Positions 7,471 to 15,236 of a stretch of 16,434 bases of DNA are shown one piece after another. The stretch is from CBIHON01 sp966211965. GTDB taxonomy: Bacteria; Pseudomonadota; Gammaproteobacteria; Burkholderiales; Burkholderiaceae_D. The translations under genes and the position numbers were made by a program. The first letter of the stretch is position 1. Every line of letters starts with the position of its first letter. The notes under the pieces were generated by a model. That model did not search any database. It was given only the letters and a program-made list of their open reading frames with translations, and was not told the origin of the DNA. Where the stretch lies: NCBI GenBank assembly GCA_966211965.1, contig CBIHON010000071.1, positions 1 to 16,434 of the forward strand, in the 5' to 3' direction.

Positions 7471-7530
7471 GGGGAGGAGCGGGCCATGCCCGCGACAGCG
7501 CACTGATAGCGGCAGGGCGCGCTCCTACTG
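7471..7530. repeat. REP-like palindromic element between gcvT and lipA
   Basis: An inner perfect hairpin (GCGGGC 7479-7484, CAT loop, GCCCGC 7488-7493) is enclosed by an outer inverted repeat (AGGAGCG 7475-7481, CGCTCCT 7520-7526). The wording GGAGCGGGCCATGCCCGCG is of the kind seen in extragenic REP elements of many proteobacteria. A run of nine G precedes it (7467-7474 region). It lies wholly in the 109-bp gap and could stabilise or end the gcvT transcript before lipA. The REP assignment comes from memory of such sequences. Confidence 0.65.
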
Positions 7531-7537
7531 GTGACTC

Positions 7538-8662
7538 TTAGCCCCGATAGTAGCGCTGCGGCACGAAAGGCGTTTTGGCCACTTCGACCGCGACCGGCTT
7601 GCCGCGCACGATGGCGTGCAGCGCGGTGCCGATCTTGGCGTGCTCGAGGTCGACATAACCCATTGCAACCGGAGCGGACAGGGTAGGGCCGAAGCCGCCG
7701 CTGGTGACCTTGCCGATGACCTTGCCGGCGGCATCGACCAGTTCCGCGCCTTCGCGCACCGGCATCTTGTCTTTCACCAGCAGGCCGACGCGTTTCTTCG
7801 CGACGCCTTCGGCCAGTTGCTTCAGGATGATGTCGGCGCCGGGATAGCCGCCGGGACGCGCACCGTCGGCGCGGCGAGCCTTGGACAAGGCCCAGGCCAG
7901 GCTGGCCTCGACCGGCGTGATGCCGGCGTCCATGTCGTGGCCGTACAGGCAGAGGCCGGCTTCCAGCCGCAGCGAATCGCGTGCGCCGAGGCCGATTGGC
8001 GCGACCTCGGGTTGGGCCAGCAACAGCCGCGCCAGTTCTTCCGCCTTGCCGTTGGGTACCGAGATTTCAAAGCCGTCTTCGCCGGTGTAGCCGGAGCGGC
8101 TGATGAAGCATTGCGCGCCGGCCAAGGTGGCTTTGCCGGTGTCCATGAAAACCATCTTCGCGGTCTCGGGAGCGAGGCGCGCCATCACTGCGCCGGCAGC
8201 CGGACCCTGCAGCGCCAGCAGCGCGCGGTCGCTCAGTTCTTCGACGGTGCAACGGTCGGAAATGTGCTTGCGCATGTGGGCGATGTCCTGCTGCTTGCAG
8301 GCGGCGTTGACCACGACGAACAAATGATCGCCGCCGTTCGATACCATCAGGTCGTCCAGGATGCCGCCTTGCTCATTGGTGAACAGCGCGTAGCGCTGGC
8401 AGTTGAGCTTGAGGTCGATGACGTCGATCGGCACCAGGGTTTCCAGTGCGGCGGCTGCGTCGGGTCCGGACAGGCGCACCTGGCCCATGTGCGAGACGTC
8501 GAACAGGCCGGCCTGGGCGCGGGTGTGGTTGTGTTCCTTCAACACGCCCATCGGATATTGCACCGGCATTTCGTAGCCGGCGAAGGGGACCATGCGGGCG
8601 CCGAGTTCGAGGTGCAGGTTGTAGAGCGGGGTGCGGCTGAGGGTTTGTGCGGTGGTGTCCAT
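7538..8662 (-). CDS. gcvT: Glycine cleavage system T protein (aminomethyltransferase)
   Basis: This 374-residue folate enzyme takes the aminomethyl group from lipoyl-GcvH, releases ammonia and gives 5,10-methylene-tetrahydrofolate. The N-terminal folate-binding domain begins TPLYNLHLELGARMVPFAGYE and contains the catalytic acidic pair in NEQGGILDDL (D103/D104). The second domain includes FISRSGYTGEDGFEISVP and LRLEAGLCLYGHDMDAGITP. The C-terminal GcvT_C barrel ends KTPFVPQRYYRG. The ATG at 8662 has AAAGGAAA upstream. A longer frame to 8761 is rejected because its codons run through the palindromic repeat. It lies downstream of sdaA rather than next to gcvH and gcvP, which is unusual. Confidence 0.96.
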   Translation of the reverse strand: MDTTAQTLSRTPLYNLHLELGARMVPFAGYEMPVQYPMGVLKEHNHTRAQAGLFDVSHMGQVRLSGPDAAAALETLVPIDVIDLKLNCQRYALFTNEQGGILDDLMVSNGGDHLFVVVNAACKQQDIAHMRKHISDRCTVEELSDRALLALQGPAAGAVMARLAPETAKMVFMDTGKATLAGAQCFISRSGYTGEDGFEISVPNGKAEELARLLLAQPEVAPIGLGARDSLRLEAGLCLYGHDMDAGITPVEASLAWALSKARRADGARPGGYPGADIILKQLAEGVAKKRVGLLVKDKMPVREGAELVDAAGKVIGKVTSGGFGPTLSAPVAMGYVDLEHAKIGTALHAIVRGKPVAVEVAKTPFVPQRYYRG

Positions 8663-8695
8663 TGACGCGTTTTCCTTTATGTATTTCTGACAGTG

Positions 8696-8797
8696 CGTAG
8701 GATGGGTGGAGCGGTCTTTTGCGTAACCCATCAGCTTTGCGGCCATGATGGTTGCGACCATGATGGGTTACGCAAAAAGCCGCTCCACCCTTCTACG
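8696..8797. repeat. Long inverted repeat (palindromic element) between sdaA and gcvT
   Basis: Arms of 38 bp (8696-8733) and 37 bp (8761-8797) are nearly perfect reverse complements. They share TGATGGGTTACGCAAAA and CCGCTCCACCC and differ at a few positions. The 27-bp centre holds a direct repeat CCATGATGG. It fills most of the 162-bp gap between sdaA and gcvT. The mix of GGGTGGAGCG and GCGTAACCCATC is of a type I recall as a dispersed extragenic repeat in proteobacteria. In the operon transcript it would form a very stable hairpin 34 bases before the gcvT start, able to limit read-through or protect upstream mRNA. Confidence 0.88.
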
Positions 8798-8824
8798 AAT
8801 AACAATTTTGCAGATACTCGCGCA

Positions 8825-10204
8825 TCAGCATTCGATCACGTTCACAGCAAGTCCGCCGCGCGCGGTTTCCTTGTATTTGATCTTCATATCGGCCCCGGTT
8901 TCGCGCATGGTCTTGATCACCTTGTCGAGCGACACATAATGATGTCCGTTGCCGCGCAAAGCCATGCGCGAAGCATTGATCGCCTTGATCGATCCCATCG
9001 CGTTGCGCTCGATGCAGGGCACTTGCACCAGCCCGCCGATCGGATCGCAGGTCAGGCCGAGATTGTGCTCCATGCCGATTTCAGCGGCGTTTTCCACTTG
9101 CTCGACGGTCCCGCCCATCACTTCGGCCAGCGCGCCGGCAGCCATCGAGCAGGCCACGCCGACTTCCCCCTGGCAGCCGACTTCGGCGCCGGAGATCGAT
9201 GCGTTTTCCTTGTACAGGATGCCGATCGCCGCGGCGGTCAGCAGGAAGCGGATCACACCGTCTTCGTTCGCACCCGGCGCAAAGCGATGATAGTAGTGCA
9301 GCACCGCCGGAATGATGCCTGCCGCGCCATTGGTCGGCGCCGTCACGACCCGGCCGCCGGCGGCGTTTTCTTCGTTGACCGCCAGCGCGTACAGGTTGAC
9401 CCAGTCGAGCGTGGTCAGCGGGTCGCGCAGGCTGACCTCCGGCTGGCTGGACAACTTGCGGTACAACTCTGCGGCACGGCGCTTGACCTTCAAGCCGCCG
9501 GGCAGGATGCCTTCGTTTTCGCAGCCGTGCCTGACGCAGTCCTGCATCACTTGCCAGATCTTCAAAAGGCCGCTGCGGGTTTCTTCTTCGGTACGCCAGG
9601 CTTTTTCATTTTCCAGCATGAGCTGGCTGACCGAGAGGCTGTGCTCCTTGCACAGCCGGACCAGATCGTCGGCGCTTTTGAACGGATACCGCAGCCGGGT
9701 CGTATCGGGCACGATGCGATCGATACCGGCTGCTTCCTCGTTGACTACGAAACCGCCGCCGACCGAGTAATACACCTTGCTCTTGAGTTCGGTGCCGTCC
9801 GCCGCATAGGCGGTGAAACGCATGCCGTTCGGATGGAAGGGCAGCGATTGCCGCTTGTAGAGCAAGAGGTGCTCGCTTTCGATGAAGCGGATTTTTTTCT
9901 GGCCGAGCAGGTCGATGCGGCTTTCGCTTCTGATCGTGGACAAGGTGGCTTCCACTGTCGCCGTATCGACTAGGTCGGGCGCTTCGCCTTGCAAGCCGAG
10001 CAGGACGGCCTTGTCGCTGCCGTGGCCCTTGCCGGTCGCGCCCAGCGAGCCGTACAGCTCGGCTTTGACGGATTCGGTTTGCGCGAGCAGGCCGTTGTCC
10101 TTGAGGCCGGTTGCAAACAACAAAGCTGCGCGCATCGGGCCCACGGTATGAGAGCTGGATGGGCCGATGCCGATCTTGAACAATTCGAAAACGCTGATGG
10201 CCAT
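8825..10204 (-). CDS. sdaA: L-serine dehydratase, single-chain iron-sulfur type
   Basis: This 459-residue enzyme deaminates L-serine to pyruvate and ammonia with a [4Fe-4S] cluster. The N-terminal domain begins SVFELFKIGIGPSSSHTVGP, a signature of the family. The C-terminal catalytic domain contains SGAEVGCQGEVGVACSMAAG, then LTCDPIGGLVQVPCIERN. C344, C386 and C397 match the three cluster cysteines known from type 2 serine dehydratases. The protein also ends in a cysteine (NVIEC, C459), as in the enzymes where the C-terminal cysteine caps the cluster. The start at 10204 has GAGAAG upstream, 21 bp after the glyA stop, so glyA and sdaA are surely co-transcribed. It completes the route glycine to serine to pyruvate. 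Confidence 0.96.
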   Translation of the reverse strand: MAISVFELFKIGIGPSSSHTVGPMRAALLFATGLKDNGLLAQTESVKAELYGSLGATGKGHGSDKAVLLGLQGEAPDLVDTATVEATLSTIRSESRIDLLGQKKIRFIESEHLLLYKRQSLPFHPNGMRFTAYAADGTELKSKVYYSVGGGFVVNEEAAGIDRIVPDTTRLRYPFKSADDLVRLCKEHSLSVSQLMLENEKAWRTEEETRSGLLKIWQVMQDCVRHGCENEGILPGGLKVKRRAAELYRKLSSQPEVSLRDPLTTLDWVNLYALAVNEENAAGGRVVTAPTNGAAGIIPAVLHYYHRFAPGANEDGVIRFLLTAAAIGILYKENASISGAEVGCQGEVGVACSMAAGALAEVMGGTVEQVENAAEIGMEHNLGLTCDPIGGLVQVPCIERNAMGSIKAINASRMALRGNGHHYVSLDKVIKTMRETGADMKIKYKETARGGLAVNVIEC

Positions 10205-10225
10205 GTCGTCTGTCTTCTCAAGGAT

Positions 10226-11479
10226 TTATTTGCCGTACACCGGAAACTCGGCGCACAGTTTCGAGACTTGCCCGCGCACCCGCTCGATCACGTTCGCATT
10301 GTTCACATCGTCCAGGATGTCGCAGATCCAGCCGGTCAATTCGCGCGCCTGCGCTTCCTTGAGTCCGCGGGTAGTGATGGCCGGCGACCCGATGCGGATG
10401 CCGCTGGTGACGAACGGCGACTGCGGATCGTTCGGCACCGCGTTCTTGTTGACCGTGATGTGCGCGGCGCCCAGGGCCGCATCGGCCGCCTTGCCGGTGA
10501 TGCCCTTGTCGATCAAATCCACCAGGAACAAATGATCGTCGGTGCCGCCGGAGACGATGCGATAACCGCGCTGAACGAAGGTATCCGCCATCACGCGTGC
10601 ATTCGTCAATACCTGTTGCTGATATTCCTTGAACTCGGGCTGCAGCGCCTCTTTGAGCGCCACCGCTTTGGCCGCGATCACGTGCATCAAAGGGCCGCCT
10701 TGCGTGCCGGGGAAAACCATGGAACGGATTTTCTTTTCGATGTCTTCGTTCGCGCGTCCCATGATCAGGCCGCCGCGCGGACCGCGCAAGGTCTTGTGCG
10801 TGGTGGTGGTGACGATGTCGGCAAAGGGTAGCGGGCTTGGGTAAAGGCCGGTCGCGACCAGGCCGGCCACGTGCGCCATGTCGACGAACAGATAGGCGCC
10901 TGCCTTGTCGGCGATGGCGCGGAAGCGCGGGAAGTCGAGTACGCGCGAGTAGGCCGAAAAGCCGGCGACGATCATGCGCGGCTTGTGCTCGAGCGCGAGC
11001 CGTTCGACTTCATCGTAGTCGATCGCATCCTGATCATTGAGGCCGTATTGGATCGCGTTGTAGAACTTGCCGGAAAAGCTGACCTTGGCGCCGTGCGTCA
11101 GGTGGCCGCCATGGGCCAGGCTCATGCCGAGGATGGTATCGCCCGGTTGCAGCAGAGCCATGTAGACCGCGGCGTTGGCTTGCGAGCCGGAGTGCGGCTG
11201 GACGTTGGCCCAGGCTGCTCCGAACAGTTGCATGGCGCGGTCGATGGCGAGCTGTTCGACCACGTCGACGAATTCGCAGCCGCCGTAGTAGCGTTTGCCG
11301 GGATAGCCTTCGGCGTACTTGTTGGTGAGCACCGTGCCTTGCGCTTGCATCACGCGCGGGCTGGTGTAGTTTTCGGAAGCGATCAGTTCGATGTGGTCTT
11401 CCTGGCGCTGGGTTTCGCCGGCGATGGCGGTCCAGAGTTCGTCGTCGTAGCCGGCGATTTGCATATTTTGGGTGAACAT
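10226..11479 (-). CDS. glyA: Serine hydroxymethyltransferase
   Basis: This 417-residue PLP enzyme interconverts serine plus THF with glycine plus methylene-THF. Conserved blocks are ELIASENYTSPRVMQAQG, then TNKYAEGYPGKRYYGGCE, HSGSQANAAVY, and the PLP-binding lysine K229 in TTTTHKTLRGPRGG, the same number as in E. coli GlyA. The length is normal. The ATG at 11479 has a GGAG (11485-11488) five bases upstream. The longer frame to 11557 contains no homologous sequence. It follows gcvP after 334 bp filled with palindromic repeats and precedes sdaA by 21 bp. In this setting it would take up methylene-THF made by the glycine cleavage system and turn a second glycine into serine. Confidence 0.97.
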   Translation of the reverse strand: MFTQNMQIAGYDDELWTAIAGETQRQEDHIELIASENYTSPRVMQAQGTVLTNKYAEGYPGKRYYGGCEFVDVVEQLAIDRAMQLFGAAWANVQPHSGSQANAAVYMALLQPGDTILGMSLAHGGHLTHGAKVSFSGKFYNAIQYGLNDQDAIDYDEVERLALEHKPRMIVAGFSAYSRVLDFPRFRAIADKAGAYLFVDMAHVAGLVATGLYPSPLPFADIVTTTTHKTLRGPRGGLIMGRANEDIEKKIRSMVFPGTQGGPLMHVIAAKAVALKEALQPEFKEYQQQVLTNARVMADTFVQRGYRIVSGGTDDHLFLVDLIDKGITGKAADAALGAAHITVNKNAVPNDPQSPFVTSGIRIGSPAITTRGLKEAQARELTGWICDILDDVNNANVIERVRGQVSKLCAEFPVYGK

Positions 11480-11542
11480 TTGTGCTCCTGGTTTTTTTGT
11501 GAGGTAGTTATGCTTCTGAATGTTCTGGTTCGAGCGCCTTGA

Positions 11543-11581
11543 CTCATCCCCTTTCAAGGGGGAGGTTGGGAGGGGGATGAG
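11543..11581. repeat. C/G-run palindromic repeat, copy A
   Basis: Outer arms CTCATCCCC (11543-11551) and GGGGATGAG (11573-11581) are perfect 9-bp reverse complements. Inside is CCCCTTTCAAGGGGG followed by AGGTTGGGAGGGGG. It shares the CCCCTT(T)CAAGGGG core and the GGTTGGGAGGGG tail with copies B and C, so the three belong to one dispersed family. Confidence 0.8.
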
Positions 11582-11642
11582 TTTCCGTAGATAAGGAAAG
11601 TCGTTAAATCGCTACTGAAACCCATCTCCCCTTGCAGGGCGC

Positions 11643-11664
11643 ACACGGGCTTGCAAGCCCGTGT
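11643..11664. repeat. Perfect 22-bp palindrome
   Basis: ACACGGGCTTG (11643-11653) is followed directly by its exact reverse complement (11654-11663 plus T11664). There is no spacer, so it can form a cruciform or hairpin, or bind a symmetrical protein. It lies inside the mosaic between repeat copies A and B. Confidence 0.85.
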
Positions 11665-11675
11665 CGTTTCGCAGG

Positions 11676-11693
11676 CGAATCGCATGCGATTCG
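11676..11693. repeat. Perfect 18-bp palindrome
   Basis: CGAATCGCATGCGATTCG reads the same on both strands. It is enclosed by GTTTCG (11666-11671) and CGAAAC (11692-11697), which can pair in an alternative larger hairpin. It lies 11 bp beyond the 22-bp palindrome in the same mosaic. Confidence 0.85.
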
Positions 11694-11714
11694 AAACCCC
11701 TGCTACACCCCTAA

Positions 11715-11735
11715 CCCTCCCCTTGAAGGGGAGGG
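11715..11735. repeat. C/G-run palindromic repeat, copy B
   Basis: CCCTCCCCTT (11715-11724) and AAGGGGAGGG (11726-11735) are perfect 10-bp arms around one G. Preceding bases CCCCTAA make it the reverse complement of the copy A layout (core then GGTTAGGGG). Copies A and B therefore form an inverted pair around about 130 bp of other palindromes. Confidence 0.85.
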
Positions 11736-11813
11736 GACTCCAAAGCATTGCGAAATTCTCGGAAAATTTAGACGGCCGGTAAAGAACTGGGACTCTTACA
11801 AAATCCTATAACC

Positions 11814-14675
11814 CTACTCATAATCCGAGACCGGCGGACAAGAACAAACCACATTCCGATCCCCATACACATTGTCAATCCGTCCTACCGGCGGCCAATA
11901 CTTGTTGCCCTTCAGCGACGCAACCGGAAACACCGCCTGCTCACGCGTATAAGCCCGGTCCCACTCGCCCGCGATGCACATCGCGGTATGCGGTGCATTC
12001 CTCAACGCAGTCGCCTCCGCCGCAATTGCGCCGTTCTCCACCGCGCGGATCTCCTCGCGAATCGCAATCATTGCGTCGCAAAAACGGTCCAGCTCATCCT
12101 TCGCTTCGCTCTCGGTCGGCTCGATCATCAGCGTGCCCGGCACCGGGAAGGACATGGTCGGCGCATGGAAGCCGAAGTCCATCAAACGCTTCGCCACGTC
12201 ATCGACCGTGATGCCGGTCTTGTCCTTCAACGGACGCAAATCGACGATGCACTCATGCGCGACGATGCCGTTCTTGCCCGCGTACAAAATCGGGTAATGC
12301 GGCGCCAGACGCTTGGCAATATAGTTGGCATTCAGGATCGCTACCTGGCTGGCCTGCTTCAGTCCTTGCCGCCCCATCAGCTTGATGTAGGTCCAGCTGA
12401 TCGGCAAAATGCTGGCGCTGCCCCATGGCGCCGCGCATACCGGCGCGCTGTGGTTTTCCAGCATGCGATGGCCGGGCAGGAAAGGCGCCAGATGCGATTT
12501 CACGCCGATCGGGCCAACGCCCGGGCCGCCGCCGCCGTGCGGGATACAGAAGGTCTTGTGCAGGTTCAGGTGCGATACGTCGCCGCCGAACTTGCCCGGC
12601 GCGCACAGGCCTACCATCGCATTCATGTTGGCGCCGTCGATATACACCTGGCCGCCATGGTCATGAACGATCGCGCAGATTTCGCGGATCGCTTCTTCGA
12701 ACACGCCGTGGGTCGACGGGTAGGTGATCATCAGCGCCGCCAGGTCGGTCGCGTGCTGCTCGGCCTTGGCCTTGAGATCAGCCACGTCGACGTTGCCGCG
12801 CTCGTCGCACTGGACCACCACCACTTGCATGCCGGCCATGTGCGCGGTTGCCGGATTGGTGCCATGGGCCGAGCTTGGAATCAGGCAGACGTTGCGTTGG
12901 CCTTCGCCGCGGCTCTGGTGATAGGCGCGGATCGCCAGCAGGCCGGCGTATTCGCCTTGCGAACCTGCGTTCGGCTGCAGCGACACCGCGTCGTAGCCGG
13001 TGCAGGCCACCAGCATCTGCTCCAGTTCTGTGATCAATTGCTGATAACCCTGGGCTTGTTCGATCGGTGCGAACGGATGGATGCCGCCGAATTCCTTCCA
13101 GGTGACCGGGATCATCTCGGTGGTGGCATTGAGTTTCATCGTGCAGGAACCGAGCGGGATCATGGTGCGGTCGAGCGCCAGGTCCTTGTCGGCCAGCGCG
13201 CGCAGGTAGCGCAGCATCTGGGTTTCCGAATGATGTGTGTTGAAGACCGGATGCGTCAGGATGGCCGAACTGCGGACCAGGCCGGCCGGGATCTTGTCGG
13301 CGAGGTCGCATGCGGCAAACGACGGAATCGCCTTGCCGGCGCCGGCAAAGATGGACCACAGGGTTTCCACGTCTTCGCTGGTAGTTGTCTCGTCGATCGA
13401 AATGCCGATGCTGCTGTCGTCGATCACGCGCAGGTTGATTTTCTGCGCGCGTGCCGCCGCATGTATCGCCTGGGTGCGGACGCCGGTGCGCACGGTGATG
13501 GTGTCGAAAAAGGCGGAAGTCGGCACTTCGATATCCAGCTTGCGCAAGCCCTCGGCCAGCGTAGCCGCCAGACGGTGCACGCGGCGCGCAATGGTCTTGA
13601 GGCCTTCCGGACCGTGGTACACCGCGTACATCGCAGCGATATTGGCCAGCAGGACTTGCGCGGTGCAGACGTTGCTGGTGGCTTTTTCGCGGCGAATATG
13701 CTGCTCGCGCGTTTGCAGCGCGAGGCGGTAAGCCTTGTTGCCGTAGCTGTCGATCGAAACGCCGACCACGCGGCCGGGCATCAGACGCTTGTTGGCGTCG
13801 CGCGTGGCGAAATACGCGGCGTGCGGGCCGCCGTAGCCGAGCGGCACGCCGAAGCGCTGCGCCGATCCGATGGCGACGTCGGCGCCGAATTCACCCGGCG
13901 GCGTCAGCAGCGTCAAGGCCAGCAGGTCGGCCGCGACTACCACCAGCGCCTGCTTGGCATGGGCCTTGGCGACGGTGCCGGCATAGTCATGGATCTCGCC
14001 GTCGAGCGCCGGATATTGCAGCAGCACGCCGAAGCAATCCAGTTGGTCGAGCGCAGTGCGATGGTCGCCGACCACGACTTCGATGCCGATCGGCACGGCG
14101 CGCGTGCGCACCACGTCGATGGTTTGCGGGAAGCAGTCTTGCGATACAAAAAAGGTTTTGCTCTTGCTCTTCGATACGCGCTGGCAAAAGGTCATCGCTT
14201 CGGCGGCGGCGGTTGCTTCGTCGAGCAGGGAGGCATTGGCGATCTCCAAACCGGTGAGGTCGCTGATCATGGTCTGGAAATTGAGCAAGGCTTCCAGGCG
14301 GCCTTGCGAGATTTCCGGTTGATAGGGGGTGTAGGCGGTGTACCAGGCCGGATTTTCCAGCAGGTTGCGCAGGATGACGGTCGGTGTGTGGGTGTTGTAG
14401 TAACCCATGCCGATATGGGTCTTGAAGACTTGATTCTTGTCGGCGATCTTGCGCAGTTCGGCCAGCACTTCCGCCTCGCTGCCGGCGTCGACGGTGTCGA
14501 GCGGCTCGTGCGAGAGGATGGCGGCGGGCACGATCGCCTCGGTCATCGCTTCCATCGATTCAAAGCCGAGCGTTGCGAGCATCGCCGTCTGGTCGGCCTG
14601 GTCGGGGCCGATATGTCTTTCGACGAAATCCGTATGCTGCTGCAAGTCCGCAAACGCAGCGCGTTCCTGAATCAT
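11814..14675 (-). CDS. gcvP: Glycine dehydrogenase (decarboxylating), P protein of the glycine cleavage system
   Basis: This 953-residue PLP enzyme decarboxylates glycine and passes the aminomethyl group to the lipoyl arm of GcvH. It is the single-chain form with both halves fused, near the normal length of about 950. The N-terminal half begins FVERHIGPDQADQ and holds IGMGYYNTHTPTVILRNLLE and YGGPHAAYFATRD. The C-terminal half holds PLGSCTMKLNATTEM and GGGGPGVGPIG. The PLP-binding lysine is K707 in LNLHKTFCIPHGG. The C-terminus has the usual RNVVCSCPPV. The ATG at 14675 has AGGAG seven bases upstream. It follows gcvH after 180 bp containing repeat copy C. All conserved parts are present, so it should be active. 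Confidence 0.97.
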   Translation of the reverse strand: MIQERAAFADLQQHTDFVERHIGPDQADQTAMLATLGFESMEAMTEAIVPAAILSHEPLDTVDAGSEAEVLAELRKIADKNQVFKTHIGMGYYNTHTPTVILRNLLENPAWYTAYTPYQPEISQGRLEALLNFQTMISDLTGLEIANASLLDEATAAAEAMTFCQRVSKSKSKTFFVSQDCFPQTIDVVRTRAVPIGIEVVVGDHRTALDQLDCFGVLLQYPALDGEIHDYAGTVAKAHAKQALVVVAADLLALTLLTPPGEFGADVAIGSAQRFGVPLGYGGPHAAYFATRDANKRLMPGRVVGVSIDSYGNKAYRLALQTREQHIRREKATSNVCTAQVLLANIAAMYAVYHGPEGLKTIARRVHRLAATLAEGLRKLDIEVPTSAFFDTITVRTGVRTQAIHAAARAQKINLRVIDDSSIGISIDETTTSEDVETLWSIFAGAGKAIPSFAACDLADKIPAGLVRSSAILTHPVFNTHHSETQMLRYLRALADKDLALDRTMIPLGSCTMKLNATTEMIPVTWKEFGGIHPFAPIEQAQGYQQLITELEQMLVACTGYDAVSLQPNAGSQGEYAGLLAIRAYHQSRGEGQRNVCLIPSSAHGTNPATAHMAGMQVVVVQCDERGNVDVADLKAKAEQHATDLAALMITYPSTHGVFEEAIREICAIVHDHGGQVYIDGANMNAMVGLCAPGKFGGDVSHLNLHKTFCIPHGGGGPGVGPIGVKSHLAPFLPGHRMLENHSAPVCAAPWGSASILPISWTYIKLMGRQGLKQASQVAILNANYIAKRLAPHYPILYAGKNGIVAHECIVDLRPLKDKTGITVDDVAKRLMDFGFHAPTMSFPVPGTLMIEPTESEAKDELDRFCDAMIAIREEIRAVENGAIAAEATALRNAPHTAMCIAGEWDRAYTREQAVFPVASLKGNKYWPPVGRIDNVYGDRNVVCSCPPVSDYE

Positions 14676-14707
14676 GGTACTTCTCCTGGTAAAAATTTGA
14701 TCAAAGC

Positions 14708-14748
14708 ACCCTCCCTTTCAAAGGGAGGGTGGGGAGGGGATGGGTTGA
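14708..14748. repeat. C/G-run palindromic repeat, copy C
   Basis: ACCCTCCCTTT (14708-14718) and AAAGGGAGGGT (14720-14730) are perfect 11-bp arms around a single C, followed by GGGGAGGGGATGGGTTGA. It is the same family as copies A and B near glyA. It sits in the gcvH-gcvP gap, 33 bp from the gcvP start codon, so its hairpin would form just before the gcvP ribosome site in the transcript. Confidence 0.85.
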
Positions 14749-14855
14749 GGCTGTTCATGCAGCAAGCCGTCTCGCCCTCGTCTTCCATCTTGCCGGCCTG
14801 CCGGGAGGAAGGGACATCAAGCGCAATCATGCGCCGCGGAGATTGAGTCCGTCGA

Positions 14856-15236
14856 TCAATCCATGTCCGCGATGTAAGCCTGATAAGCCGCTTCATCCAT
14901 GAAGGCGTTCAGCTCATCCGGGTTATTCACTTTCATCTTGAAGAACCAGCCTGCGCCCATCGGATCTTCGTTGACCTTGCCCGGTTCATCCGCCAGTTCC
15001 GCATTGACTTCAACGATCGTGCCTGCGGCCGGCATCAGGATTTCGCCGGCGGTCTTGACCGATTCAATGACGGCGGCTTCTTCGCCCTTGCCCATTTCCT
15101 TGCCGGCTTCCGGCAGTTGGATATACACCAGATCGCCCAGATGGCCTTGAGCAAAATCGGTAATGCCGACGGTCACGAGGCCGTCGTTTTCGCTACGCAG
15201 CCATTCGTGCTCCTGAGTGTATTTGGTTGTGCTCAT
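14856..15236 (-). CDS. gcvH: Glycine cleavage system H protein
   Basis: This 126-residue lipoyl carrier shuttles the aminomethyl intermediate between GcvP and GcvT, and its dihydrolipoyl group is reoxidised by the L protein. The sequence opens STTKYTQEHEWLRSENDG and carries the lipoyl-lysine K61 in AAVIESVKTAGEI. It ends NPDELNAFMDEAAYQAYIADMD, as usual. The ATG at 15236 has AAGGAG (15245-15250) eight bases upstream. It is the first gene of the minus-strand cluster and is preceded by a leader of several hundred bases. An unassigned open frame in the leader ends in an ATGA overlap with this start codon. The length and all signatures are normal. Confidence 0.97.
   Translation of the reverse strand: MSTTKYTQEHEWLRSENDGLVTVGITDFAQGHLGDLVYIQLPEAGKEMGKGEEAAVIESVKTAGEILMPAAGTIVEVNAELADEPGKVNEDPMGAGWFFKMKVNNPDELNAFMDEAAYQAYIADMD

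Larger units (their letters stand above)
11480..11813. other. gcvP-glyA intergenic region filled with palindromic repeats
   Basis: No gene is supported in these 334 bp. The stretch from 11543 to 11735 is a mosaic of four palindromes, listed separately: two copies of a CCCCT/AGGGG repeat in opposite orientation enclose two other perfect palindromes. This arrangement is like the BIME clusters known from other bacteria. The bases 11736-11813, next to gcvP, and 11482-11540, next to glyA, show no clear structure. Whether glyA is transcribed from gcvH/gcvP or from its own promoter here cannot be settled. Confidence 0.75.

Noticed and set aside
8663..8761. 33-residue N-terminal extension of GcvT
   Set aside because: The codons run through the 38-bp inverted repeat, and the GcvT homology and ribosome site both fit the ATG at 8662.
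11988..14846. 952-codon plus-strand open frame opposite gcvP
   Set aside because: It is the antisense shadow of gcvP in GC-rich DNA. It has no domain of its own, whereas gcvP is a complete conserved gene.
14672..14896. 74-codon minus-strand frame between gcvH and gcvP
   Set aside because: It overlaps gcvH, has no ribosome site, and most of its proline-rich tail comes from translating the C/G-run repeat.
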